IMG/VR virus record: IMGVR_UViG_3300048759_000066
Location: 1 to 40,279 of that record
Source: a virus
Length of the DNA: 40,279 bases
Strand: one strand, 5' to 3'
In this document: positions 1 to 6,255 of the stretch, one piece after another
Layout: each line of letters begins with the position of its first letter
Position numbering within the stretch: the stretch's first letter is position 1
Program-made: the position numbers and the translations under genes
Notes under the pieces: generated by a model
What the model was told of the DNA's origin: nothing
Database searches by the model: none
Seen by the model: only the letters and a program-made list of their open reading frames with translations

Positions 1-126
1 GGGGATAGCATCTATTCCTAGTGGATTTACCCCTGTTAACTTTAGTGCAAAACTTTCAGAAAATATCGAAAATGTCACTGGAGATAACACTCAATATACT
101 ATTTTGTACGATACAGTCGTTTTTAA
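1..126. repeat. Terminal direct repeat, left copy (contig circularisation overlap)
   Basis: Bases 1-126 are identical to 40142-40267, and both copies lie in the same reading frame of one fibre gene. A 126-base exact overlap is what a de Bruijn assembler leaves when a circular or circularly permuted genome is closed, so I read it as an assembly overlap and not as a biological terminal repeat. The 12 bases after the right copy do not match those after the left copy and look like a low-quality end. Confidence 0.9.
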
Positions 127-478
127 CAATGGCGGAGGTACTTATTCTTCAGGTACAGGTAATTATACAATTCCGGCTACAGGTATATATCAGATCAATT
201 TAACTCACTATGTTTTTGGCGGAAGTGTCGCTCAAACCGATTTTCTAGGTTTCCTTCTCATTAACGGCTCAACAAATATTCGATTGATGGATGCCAACCC
301 AGGGGCTTTAGGGCTGTCGTCAACGTCCAATGAATTTATTGCTTCAGGGTCTTACTTATATTCTGCGACGGTCGGAGATACAATTAGCGGTAATGTTGAG
401 GTCGGCGATGCGACTAAAAACGTTGGTGTGGCTGGAGGAACCGAATCGTGCCTTTTCAGCCTATTTAGAGTCGCTTAA
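2..478 (+). CDS. Tail fibre / receptor-binding protein, C-terminal part (C1q/TNF-like head)
   Basis: This open frame enters from the left edge in the frame starting at base 2 and stops at 476-478. It is the in-frame continuation of the gene that begins at 39522; joined across the repeat it gives a protein of about 365 residues. The visible part ends in a C1q/TNF-like module, seen in the stretch with TIPATGIYQINL followed by alternating hydrophobic strands and an aromatic final strand (SCLFSLFRVA). Such domains form trimeric heads at the tips of phage fibres and bind host surface ligands. A TTG at 104 could be miscalled as a start, but the frame is open upstream to base 2. The fibre role is inferred from the domain and from its position at the end of the tail module. 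Confidence 0.8.
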   Translation, partial: GIASIPSGFTPVNFSAKLSENIENVTGDNTQYTILYDTVVFNNGGGTYSSGTGNYTIPATGIYQINLTHYVFGGSVAQTDFLGFLLINGSTNIRLMDANPGALGLSSTSNEFIASGSYLYSATVGDTISGNVEVGDATKNVGVAGGTESCLFSLFRVA

Positions 479-510
479 TAAATAATGTAGCCAAAAAACA
501 CAGCATTACT

Positions 511-545
511 TAATCTCCTGCGTTTCACAACAAAACAGGAGATTA
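511..545 (+). promoter_or_regulatory. Perfect 10-bp stem-loop covering the Shine-Dalgarno of the next gene
   Basis: TAATCTCCTG (511-520) and CAGGAGATTA (536-545) are exact reverse complements separated by 15 bases. The right arm holds the AGGAG ribosome-binding site of the gene starting at 547. In RNA the hairpin would hide that site. No T-tract follows, so it is not a typical terminator, though it also lies just after the fibre stop codon and could protect that mRNA 3' end. Confidence 0.6.
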
Positions 546-546
546 A

Positions 547-717
547 ATGAATATTCAAATCAATAGCTTCTCATATGGAAATTATGGTAACCAATATCAA
601 GATGAAGAACCTCCCCGACCGGAAATAACTGTTGCCATTCAAGTTACTACACCAGTATACGAAGAAGTGGAGCTACCTACAGGAGATTGCCCAGATTGGG
701 TATGTAATATCCTGTGA
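547..717 (+). CDS. Small hypothetical protein (56 aa)
   Basis: ATG at 547 sits 5-6 bases after an AGGAG ribosome-binding site that is itself inside a perfect hairpin. The product is 56 residues, acidic and Tyr/Pro-rich, starting MNIQINSFSYG and ending DWVCNIL. I recognise no family. Its stop overlaps a GTG at 714 in another frame, a layout common in this phage. It is probably the first gene of a short rightward unit ahead of 862-1131. Confidence 0.6.
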   Translation: MNIQINSFSYGNYGNQYQDEEPPRPEITVAIQVTTPVYEEVELPTGDCPDWVCNIL

Positions 718-861
718 TTCCGTTCAAGCTTCATCCGCAGTTTGCACAATGGACCCCAGTAAAAAGAAACCCGGAAGAAGTGCTACGTTTCTCGCCGGGT
801 GACTGTAATCCGGTCATACAATGTATAACCGACAAAATATATGAACTCACAAGTAAAATCT
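714..861 (+). other. Open segment of unclear status between two small genes
   Basis: A GTG at 714 overlaps the preceding stop and opens a frame whose first ~50 residues look protein-like (VIPFKLHPQFAQWTP, then SPGDCNPVIQ and DKIYELTSKIYAIAT). After about 870 the same frame becomes Arg/Ser/His-rich and is a shadow of the gene at 862-1131. It may be the N-terminal part of a gene that once joined the next frame, or a short gene that lost its stop. Confidence 0.35.
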
Positions 862-1131
862 ATGCTATTGCAACTCAATCCAACCATTCCCGTGATCACG
901 CCGAAAGGAAGGGCACTCGCTCATCTTCTCATGGACTACGGGGAAGAGCATCACCTCATGTGGATCGTATTTCAGGACGACACGGGGGAGTGCTGGACGT
1001 GGCCCAACCCGGACATACGGATTCAAAACAACGTCACGTTCAATCGAAATGTGGATCGCCACCTCACTACTCCGAAGCTCCCTCACTTCACCTTGGAGAG
1101 GAGCAAAGAAGAAAGCCCAGCTAACCATTAA
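862..1131 (+). CDS. Small conserved phage protein (about 89 aa)
   Basis: The product begins MLLQLNPTIPVITPKGRA and contains HHLMWIVFQDDTGECWTW followed by a short polar tail. I recall similar short proteins in many phages, usually starting at this methionine, with no assigned role. An in-frame ATG at 841 would add seven residues; neither start has a clear Shine-Dalgarno. The alternative frame covering this stretch has low-complexity, shadow-like composition. It converges with the leftward ERF gene, whose end lies 17 bases away. Confidence 0.7.
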   Translation: MLLQLNPTIPVITPKGRALAHLLMDYGEEHHLMWIVFQDDTGECWTWPNPDIRIQNNVTFNRNVDRHLTTPKLPHFTLERSKEESPANH

Positions 1132-1148
1132 TCCACTGAAGATATACA

Positions 1149-1748
1149 TCATTTTTTTGTGCTCCATTTTTTGAACGCGTCTAAAAATCCCTCCATCCTT
1201 TGTACAGCTTCTCGCTTTATTTCTTCAACGTTTTTTCCTGTACTATCTGCACATTCCTGTAAAAAAGCATTCATTTTCCTTTTATCGACGGCCTTAAACT
1301 CGGCAGGTATCGCCAAATCGAATTCAAGGCACTTTGCGGGCTCATAGAGAGCTTTTGCGTCCATATCTGGATCTTCGCCGGTTTCTAAGCAGAACGTCTT
1401 CAGCATCGCGTATTTACATGCATAAGAGACTGCCTTTCCGGGACCTTTATCTCCAGAGTCTACGCCATATCCATAATGAGTCACCCTTATAAAATTTTCT
1501 GGGTCATCAACATTTGTAAATCTCATCACAACTTGCGCGCAGGTTCTATTTCCTTCCTGTTTTAGCTCCTCAACATGTGGTATTGCTACAATTCCGTGCT
1601 TCACTAAATGCGGATGTAATGCGGCTGTCACTTGGTCATGGCTGGCAAATCTGTATTGTCCGTTTACAGTCTTGTCGCCTTTCTGTATGTATGACAAGTC
1701 GCCCATGACTCCCAGAATACGCTGATAGATATTAAGTTTTGTTTCCAT
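1149..1748 (-). CDS. erf: ERF-family single-strand annealing recombinase
   Basis: The protein has the ERF signature order: an N-terminal segment on initiation and testing of the fold (NIYQRILGVMGDLSYIQK), then NGQYRFASHDQVTAALHPHL, then VTHYGYGVDSGDKGPGKAVSYACKYAML. ERF proteins coat and anneal complementary single strands during phage recombination and circularisation. The start at 1748 (METKLNIYQ) is preferred over an upstream one because GAAGGA lies at good spacing and the family begins here; the upstream residues belong to the overlapped exonuclease gene. It overlaps the exonuclease gene by 17 bases, which fits the usual annealing protein/exonuclease pairing. The C-terminus is Lys-rich. 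Confidence 0.85.
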   Translation of the reverse strand: METKLNIYQRILGVMGDLSYIQKGDKTVNGQYRFASHDQVTAALHPHLVKHGIVAIPHVEELKQEGNRTCAQVVMRFTNVDDPENFIRVTHYGYGVDSGDKGPGKAVSYACKYAMLKTFCLETGEDPDMDAKALYEPAKCLEFDLAIPAEFKAVDKRKMNAFLQECADSTGKNVEEIKREAVQRMEGFLDAFKKWSTKK

Positions 1749-2316
1749 TCTTTTCCTTCGGTTTGTAAAAGTAGTTCCAGCACTCCAACGCGCACATAAA
1801 CACTTCAAGTTCTTCGTCTAAATTTTCATAAAAGTCCACTCGTGGATATTCTCCGTCTTTATCCAGGTAAACCAATGCTGCTCCGTTAATCTCTATCCCG
1901 TTAAGCTTTAGCAGTAATTTGTAGGCCGCCATCTGTATTGGATAGGTTTTTTGTGGTTTTGCGCTTGTTTTAATGTCGATAAGATATGTCTGTAGGTTCT
2001 CGTCTTTTATCACGTAATCGACTTGTCCAGAATACCCAAAGCCTTCATCGGTATATCTTTTCTCAATGACTAAATACTCCTTTCTTGACGCTTGATGCCA
2101 CTTCTTGAAAGAATCAATATAGCCTCTATGGTCTTCCTGAATTATCGCATCTGGTATCCATACTCCCTTAGCTATTCCAGCGCATAAAGCATGGACTGTA
2201 GTACCTCTAGCTGCCGCGTTCTCAAGGATCTGTTTGGGCACATTGTCGTATCCAGTGTAACTTTTTAGAATCTCTGTGACTCTCGGATATTTAGAAACGG
2301 CTGAGGTAGATGACAT
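1732..2316 (-). CDS. PD-(D/E)XK exonuclease (RecB/Cas4-like nuclease fold)
   Basis: The nuclease core is visible: ARGTTVHAL near the N-terminus, GYSGQVDYVI (the Asp of motif II), YLIDIKTS (the D-x-K motif) and QMAAYKLLL (the trailing Q-x-x-x-Y helix). This order is that of phage PD-(D/E)XK exonucleases that resect ends for an annealing protein. The start at 2316 follows GGGGGA at 5-6 bases; a TTG at 2331 is less likely. The gene runs directly into the ERF gene, so the two likely form a Red-like two-component recombination module expressed leftward from the operator region near 2450. Confidence 0.85.
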   Translation of the reverse strand: MSSTSAVSKYPRVTEILKSYTGYDNVPKQILENAAARGTTVHALCAGIAKGVWIPDAIIQEDHRGYIDSFKKWHQASRKEYLVIEKRYTDEGFGYSGQVDYVIKDENLQTYLIDIKTSAKPQKTYPIQMAAYKLLLKLNGIEINGAALVYLDKDGEYPRVDFYENLDEELEVFMCALECWNYFYKPKEKNGNKT

Positions 2317-2425
2317 AAGATAGTCCCCCAAATACAGCTATGGACACTGCTGAATACATTAAAATCTTGAAAAACAACCCCATTCCTGCTTTTATCTCGT
2401 CCCATGCACTTTTAAATTCACTCAT
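2291..2425 (-). CDS. Small single-span membrane protein (44 aa)
   Basis: ATG at 2425 (or in-frame ATG 2428) follows GGAG. The 44-residue product has a charged N-terminus (MSEFKSAWDEIKAG) and one long hydrophobic segment (residues 16-40, including LMYSAVSIAVFGGLSYV). Its stop overlaps the start of the exonuclease gene, so it is the first gene of the leftward recombination operon. Function is unknown; host-membrane modulation or superinfection exclusion are possible. Confidence 0.65.
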   Translation of the reverse strand: MSEFKSAWDEIKAGMGLFFKILMYSAVSIAVFGGLSYVIYLSRF

Positions 2426-2435
2426 CATAAATCTC

Positions 2436-2462
2436 CAATGTTAAAATTTGAACTTAACATTG
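2436..2462. promoter_or_regulatory. Palindromic operator candidate between divergent genes
   Basis: CAATGTTAA (2436-2444) and TTAACATTG (2454-2462) are perfect 9-base inverted arms around a 9-base spacer. They lie between the leftward recombination operon and the rightward ribbon-helix-helix gene at 2506. An AT-rich symmetric site beside a small DNA-binding protein gene is typical of an autoregulated divergent promoter. Confidence 0.6.
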
Positions 2463-2505
2463 AAAACCAATACGTATCAATAATAAATTTAATAAGGAGT
2501 TGTAA

Positions 2506-2763
2506 ATGGTTAGACCTAAGATGTTTAAAAATAGTGAAATGGTTTCTTTAAGATTGGACGCACAGATGCATATTCAACTTAAGGAGATCGCGGCATTGGA
2601 AACAAGTCTATCCGGAAAGCTTGTCACCATGCAGGACCTAATTAGGAATTCACTGCACTTTTCGTATGATGATGGTGAGCGTCTTAGGGAAGTTTTCCGG
2701 AGAAATAAAGAAAAAATTAATAAACAATTCCGTTTTCTAAAAAAATGTTGCGCCAGAAAATAA
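2506..2763 (+). CDS. Ribbon-helix-helix-like DNA-binding regulator (85 aa)
   Basis: The N-terminus reads EMVSLRLDAQMHIQLKEIA, an Arc/MetJ-like pattern of a short beta strand followed by two helices, then a basic C-terminal tail (RRNKEKINKQFRFLKKCCARK). Proteins of this kind dimerise and bind short inverted repeats. AAGGAG precedes the start at good spacing. The symmetric site at 2436-2462 lies directly upstream and is the obvious candidate target. Family assignment is by pattern only. Confidence 0.65.
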   Translation: MVRPKMFKNSEMVSLRLDAQMHIQLKEIAALETSLSGKLVTMQDLIRNSLHFSYDDGERLREVFRRNKEKINKQFRFLKKCCARK

Positions 2764-2786
2764 AATGAGGTAGGGTGGGTAAAAAA

Positions 2787-2810
2787 CAGAGGTTCACGAA
2801 TGAACCCCTG
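2787..2810 (-). terminator. Stem-loop with T-tract on the minus strand (leftward terminator)
   Basis: Read on the minus strand, CAGGGGTTCA, a TTCG loop and TGAACCTCTG form a 10-bp stem with one mismatch, followed by six T. This is a good factor-independent terminator for leftward transcription, yet no leftward gene lies just to its right. On the plus strand it is only a stem-loop after the regulator gene, with an A-tract in front. Confidence 0.6.
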
Positions 2811-2814
2811 TAAT

Positions 2815-2879
2815 CGCACTTCTATCTTTCCGAACCAAGGTCAGATATGGATAATCAGTTTCATACTACATGAAGTGCG
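2815..2879 (+). repeat. Inverted repeat in the leader of the replication operon
   Basis: CGCACTTC (2815-2822) and GAAGTGCG (2872-2879) are exact 8-base inverted arms 49 bases apart. An inner TTCAT/ATGAA hairpin lies beside the right arm. The element occupies the gap before the gene at 2903 and could be an untranslated leader structure or binding site. Confidence 0.45.
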
Positions 2880-2902
2880 TAATTACTTAATAGAAAAAAA
2901 CT

Positions 2903-3253
2903 ATGGCTAAGGAAAAACGCGCTTCTGTCTATTTCGATCGAGAGACTTTATCTTTCGTGGGCATCGATGCTCTCGTAAAGAAACAGCTTTCCGACGTTTA
3001 CCCAAAAGTGGACATCGACAAAGAACTTATCAAAATGTCGCTCTGGCTTCAGACCCCAAAAGGCAAGAAGTATAGGGCTACCATCGGCTTTGTCATGTCG
3101 TGGCTATCGAATGCTTGTCCGGCACATAATACTGGCCAGCAATATACCATCGGAGATCCTGATTCCCCATTAGTTGAACTTGTGAACGACTATCTTAAGG
3201 GATTATGGAAGGACTCGGAGCACATACTGGAATTCAACACGAAGAGAACGTGA
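2903..3253 (+). CDS. Replisome-organiser-like protein (helicase-loader type segment)
   Basis: The 116-residue product contains LSDVYPKVDIDKELIKMSLWLQ followed by KGKKYRATIGFVMSWLSNA. That Tyr-Pro-x-Val-Asp ... Trp-Leu ... Trp-Leu pattern is the C-terminal segment often seen in phage replication initiators and DnaD-like or loader proteins. The usual N-terminal winged helix is absent here. It overlaps the helicase gene at 3250 by four bases (GTGA), which supports a partner role in loading or regulating the helicase. Family assignment is moderate. Confidence 0.55.
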   Translation: MAKEKRASVYFDRETLSFVGIDALVKKQLSDVYPKVDIDKELIKMSLWLQTPKGKKYRATIGFVMSWLSNACPAHNTGQQYTIGDPDSPLVELVNDYLKGLWKDSEHILEFNTKRT

Positions 3254-4086
3254 AATTCCGTCTAGTTAACAAATCGCATCACATCATTGCGGTTTCAGAA
3301 CTCCCTGTTGATTACCGAAAGGAGATCGAAAAGGGATTTACCACTGGATGGCGCACTCTAGACAAATATCTTCAGGGCTTACGACTTGGCGAGATCACGG
3401 TAATTACTGCGGACACTGGCGTCGGAAAGACAACGTTCTGTACACAACTTATGGTCAACTGCGCCATGCAAGGAATCCCGGTATGGATAAATTCGTGGGA
3501 GATGAACCCTGCCACTATTATGCGAAAGATTGCGTCAATAGTCCTCCGAAGACCGATGAAACTTCAAAACTTCAGTGAACATGAAAACGAACAATTCGAT
3601 GAGTGGTGTGATCGTTATAAAATTTATATCAATCCTAATACTATTGGTACAGACGTTAAAGCTTTGGGCATTCAACTTAAAGCTGCTAAAGAAATAGGTA
3701 TCAAAATAGTCATGCTTGACCATCTAGATTACCTAGTAAACACACACAAAGAGAAACTACACGAAGCAATAGATGAAACGATTAAATCCCTACACGAACT
3801 TGCTTTTAGCTTGGGGATGCATTTTCTACTTATATGTCATCCTAGGCAATCTTCTACGTCATCGGAGGAAATAGGTATTCATTCCCTCAAAGGATCAAGT
3901 TCGATCAAACAATACGCCGACAACGTTCTAGTCCTTCATCGTTGTGCGCGTACTGACTCAACATCAGACCCCTACAAAGTAAAAATCCGCATCGCTAAAA
4001 ATAGGATGTTCGGAACAGAAGGCAACGCGTATTTATTTTATCAACCAGCCTGGGACGGCTACATGGAGTTTACACAATGCACATAG
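3250..4086 (+). CDS. DnaB-like replicative helicase (RecA-type ATPase core)
   Basis: The 278-residue protein carries a Walker A motif TADTGVGKTT (residues 53-62), Walker B IVMLDH (153-158), a sensor-type CHPR (196-199) and the H4-like GSSSIKQYADNVLVLHR. It corresponds to the C-terminal ATPase half of DnaB; the N-terminal DnaB scaffold domain is missing. It would be the hexameric helicase that unwinds the phage replication fork. GTG at 3250 overlaps the previous stop and is preferred; an ATG at 3205 would overlap the upstream gene by 49 bases. Confidence 0.85.
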   Translation: MKFRLVNKSHHIIAVSELPVDYRKEIEKGFTTGWRTLDKYLQGLRLGEITVITADTGVGKTTFCTQLMVNCAMQGIPVWINSWEMNPATIMRKIASIVLRRPMKLQNFSEHENEQFDEWCDRYKIYINPNTIGTDVKALGIQLKAAKEIGIKIVMLDHLDYLVNTHKEKLHEAIDETIKSLHELAFSLGMHFLLICHPRQSSTSSEEIGIHSLKGSSSIKQYADNVLVLHRCARTDSTSDPYKVKIRIAKNRMFGTEGNAYLFYQPAWDGYMEFTQCT

Positions 4087-4304
4087 TTTTAAAAGGAAAT
4101 GACGGATTTCAGAAAGAAGAGGAAAGAGAATTTGAGTCCATTCAAGCACCGTACACCTACAGAATGAGACAATATCAGAGACTCGAAAACCCCTTTATTT
4201 ATCGACCATTTCAAGAATATTTAGGTGTTGTTGATAGGGAATTTTATCTTAAATCCCAGTTTTATGCTCTAGGAAAACAAATCGCGTATTATGAGGAAAT
4301 ATGA
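4077..4304 (+). CDS. Hypothetical protein (75 aa)
   Basis: The gene starts ten bases before the helicase stop and overlaps the next gene by ATGA. The product is polar and Tyr/Arg/Glu-rich (EEEREFESIQAPYTYRMRQYQR) with an aromatic C-terminal half. No family is recognised. Its place suggests a replication accessory role, but nothing in the sequence proves it. Confidence 0.6.
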   Translation: MHIVLKGNDGFQKEEEREFESIQAPYTYRMRQYQRLENPFIYRPFQEYLGVVDREFYLKSQFYALGKQIAYYEEI

Positions 4305-4483
4305 CTTGTTGCAGATCCAACGAAGACGCTTTTTACGAAGACTGGGAAATGTCCGGTCAAGATGAGATGAATGAACTTTATCTCAAAACACGTCAGCTCC
4401 AAAGCTTTAACGACGCACTGGAACGGACGATACGCAACGTTAAGGAACTCAAACGGTTAGGTGAAGAATGCAGATCGAAGTAG
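4301..4483 (+). CDS. Hypothetical protein (60 aa), helical
   Basis: It overlaps the previous stop by ATGA and the next start by 16 bases. The product begins MTCCRSNEDAF and has a long amphipathic helix (NELYLKTRQLQSFNDALERT) that may be a coiled coil. No family is recognised. Confidence 0.6.
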   Translation: MTCCRSNEDAFYEDWEMSGQDEMNELYLKTRQLQSFNDALERTIRNVKELKRLGEECRSK

Positions 4484-4809
4484 GGAACTATCGCAAACAA
4501 CAGAAAGGCGCACTTCAAGGCTTTTTTTCCATCTATTTTGAAGGATTGGAGATCAAAAATTGTGCGCATTTCCGAAATGAAACACGTGAATGGTTCAACT
4601 TTCCACAAGAGAAAATCGATAAGAAAAACGGTGAGAAACCAACATTTTTTCCTCTTGTTATCCCACGCCAATCAGGAATTAAACAAAAAATAGATGAATT
4701 CGTAGTCCCTCAGCTTAAAGACCTTAAACCGGAGCAAATGTATGTCTCAAGATCTAGCAATGAGCAATCGAATCCTGTTCAAAGTGAATCACCCGGGCTA
4801 TGGTTCTGA
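4468..4809 (+). CDS. SpoVG-like / DNA-binding protein candidate (113 aa)
   Basis: The core (GFFSIYFEGLEIKNCAHF, then WFNFPQEKIDKKNGEKPTFF, then PLVIPRQS) resembles SpoVG-type small nucleic-acid-binding proteins, in which a beta hairpin and a 'glFv-mPs' strand precede a charged loop and a proline. The C-terminal helix (IKQKIDEFVVPQL) fits too. Such proteins occur in replication operons. The similarity is by eye and modest; a divergent single-strand-binding protein is an alternative. Confidence 0.4.
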   Translation: MQIEVGNYRKQQKGALQGFFSIYFEGLEIKNCAHFRNETREWFNFPQEKIDKKNGEKPTFFPLVIPRQSGIKQKIDEFVVPQLKDLKPEQMYVSRSSNEQSNPVQSESPGLWF

Positions 4810-4957
4810 AGTGATATTCGATTCGTGGATGACCTTATGCGAACACACGATGGAACTGGCGGAAGACGAGGCTAAACGACAGCTTATGGACGAACTTATT
4901 AGGCGCACGGAACTTATAGCCGACGAAATGATTGCTACGGCCGAAGAGGTCGCATGA
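4742..4957 (+). CDS. Hypothetical protein (71 aa)
   Basis: It overlaps the end of the previous gene by 68 bases and the next by four (ATGA). The N-terminal half has mixed strands (ILFKVNHPGYGSEVIFDSW) and the C-terminal half is an acidic helix (MELAEDEAKRQLMDELIRRT). No family is recognised. Confidence 0.55.
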   Translation: MSQDLAMSNRILFKVNHPGYGSEVIFDSWMTLCEHTMELAEDEAKRQLMDELIRRTELIADEMIATAEEVA

Positions 4958-5733
4958 GAGAAGGATGTTGGGAGGGACCGATAATGGAACCAGAGCCACC
5001 CCCTCCCAATCCATATATCTACACTGAACTTACCATCCCCGGAGATCCCTTGCTTTACAGCTTGAAGTATCCTGTGGGAGAGAGAACGAGGGAGATGAAC
5101 TATTTTCGTAATCGTTCTTGGTATAGTCCATTGCGTAGTATATTTCGTGCAGCTAAAACCTTTAAAGATCCCATGGTTCTGTTTGTCCGATTCTACGTTT
5201 CTCCAATGCCAGGCGTAAAGATTCGCTCTAGGGATTTAGGCTCAGAAAAGGTTCCGGCAGCTCAATCTTGGGAGATAATGGACTACACTTTATCGTTCCT
5301 TGAGATGTTAAAGGGCAGCCTGCTACGAAATTATAGACAATTAGTTAAAATCGACTGCGAGAAGTTTTATAGTAAACATCCTCGGACAGTACTAAAATTC
5401 ATGAGTTATACCGAATATGACGCAATTCAGCACAATCATCCCCTTTACTCCAAAACCAAAGGCATCTGTCAGACTTGGGAAAAGCGGGTTCTTCAATCCG
5501 AGCTCAAGGGGTATGGCCAGAACCGCAGAGCACGTCCGAAAAAACCTGACGTTAGAAAAACCATTGAAAGGGCCATTGCTTATTATTGCTCATTTCGTAA
5601 TGCCGTCCCCCAAGCACGCCCACGTCTCGGCAAGAAGAAAAAGACATCTTCAGCCGCATTGCTCAAAGCCGGATGTAGACAATTTAGAAAAGTACCTAAG
5701 CGATGCCCTAAGAGGAATCGTGTGGGAAGATGA
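4954..5733 (+). CDS. RusA-fold paralogue lacking the catalytic acidic motif, with long 3' overlap
   Basis: Residues 24-150 follow the RusA layout: an opening ELTIPGDP strand, a central VLFVRFYVSPMP strand, then MDYTLSFLEMLKGSLLRNYRQLVKI and FYSKHPRTVLKF. In active RusA the stretch after L-x-G carries an E-D-D motif; here it is R-N-Y, so the site looks dead. The start may be 4954 (ATGA overlap) or 4984, which follows GGAGGG. The frame stays open for 317 bases inside the true rusA gene; that tail is Lys/Arg-rich and probably a shadow caused by a lost stop. A structural or regulatory partner of RusA is the likeliest role. Confidence 0.55.
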   Translation: MREGCWEGPIMEPEPPPPNPYIYTELTIPGDPLLYSLKYPVGERTREMNYFRNRSWYSPLRSIFRAAKTFKDPMVLFVRFYVSPMPGVKIRSRDLGSEKVPAAQSWEIMDYTLSFLEMLKGSLLRNYRQLVKIDCEKFYSKHPRTVLKFMSYTEYDAIQHNHPLYSKTKGICQTWEKRVLQSELKGYGQNRRARPKKPDVRKTIERAIAYYCSFRNAVPQARPRLGKKKKTSSAALLKAGCRQFRKVPKRCPKRNRVGR

Positions 5734-5902
5734 CGCTCAAATTTGTTGGATGATTCTTTCGAAGAGTTCAACAGTTGAAATCGAGGGACATACGTTTCTT
5801 TACGTCCAAGAACTTGATTCACCTCAGCCGGACTACCAAGGAATTCTAGCATCCATAAAAAATAACATAGATTTACAAAAAGGAACTATTTATGCCCTCT
5901 AA
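5417..5902 (+). CDS. rusA: RusA-type Holliday junction resolvase
   Basis: The hallmark KPDVDNLEKYLSDALRG (residues 84-100) and WEDDAQI (103-109) supply the conserved acidic residues Asp86, Asp88, Asp105 and Asp106 that bind metal in RusA. The N-terminus (FTPKPKASVRLGKSG) and the basic stretch SARRKRH fit DNA contact. RusA cuts four-way junctions, resolving recombination intermediates before packaging. Length 161 is slightly above the usual 120-140 because of a C-terminal extension. The ATG lies inside the end of the RusA-like segment of the previous gene. Confidence 0.9.
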   Translation: MTQFSTIIPFTPKPKASVRLGKSGFFNPSSRGMARTAEHVRKNLTLEKPLKGPLLIIAHFVMPSPKHAHVSARRKRHLQPHCSKPDVDNLEKYLSDALRGIVWEDDAQICWMILSKSSTVEIEGHTFLYVQELDSPQPDYQGILASIKNNIDLQKGTIYAL

Positions 5903-6098
5903 AGAACAAGCCATTTTTTGCAACTGGATGATTGTCGAAGGAATCGTACGACACATTCGAGATAACCTTCAAGAAACGCCATTCCAGAACATGCACCATC
6001 TTATTGATACCTTGTGCGATGGAGTTAGAATTGCTGGGGTTCAGATGAAACAATCCCTATTAGAGCAAGACGATGACCATCATACCTTTTCCCGATAG
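5892..6098 (+). CDS. Hypothetical protein (68 aa)
   Basis: It overlaps the rusA stop by 11 bases and follows an AAAAGGAAC ribosome-binding site. The product is helical (NWMIVEGIVRHIRDNLQET) with a His/Asp-rich end. No family is recognised. Confidence 0.6.
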   Translation: MPSKEQAIFCNWMIVEGIVRHIRDNLQETPFQNMHHLIDTLCDGVRIAGVQMKQSLLEQDDDHHTFSR

Positions 6099-6252
6099 GA
6101 TGGTTTATGTCGTCCTAGGCATAGATGAACATGGACACGATCAAGTGCTTTCTGTCTTCTATACCTATGCGGATGCTAAATCATATTGCTCTTCAACGAT
6201 GAAAGACAATATCTATTACGATTTATGGATTGAAAAGCACCCTATTCTCTGA
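6073..6252 (+). CDS. Hypothetical protein (59 aa)
   Basis: ATG at 6073 lies within the end of the previous gene; stop at 6250-6252. The product starts MTIIPFPDRMVYVVLGIDE, with a two-strand pattern, then a helix (TYADAKSYCSSTM) and an aromatic end. It is the last gene of the rightward replication unit and meets the leftward ParB-like gene with a gap of three bases and no room for a terminator. No family recognised. Confidence 0.6.
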   Translation: MTIIPFPDRMVYVVLGIDEHGHDQVLSVFYTYADAKSYCSSTMKDNIYYDLWIEKHPIL

Positions 6253-6255
6253 TTT

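Noticed and set aside
1-126. True long terminal repeat of a linear phage genome
   Set aside because: 126 bases is a typical assembler k-mer overlap, it lies inside a fibre gene, and T7-like repeats usually flank non-fibre DNA; circular closure is simpler.
104-478. Independent gene starting at TTG 104
   Set aside because: The frame is open to base 2 and continues the gene cut by the contig end; the TTG is internal.
865-1167. Leftward 100-residue gene opposite the small conserved protein
   Set aside because: It is a shadow of the better supported rightward gene and has no ribosome-binding site.
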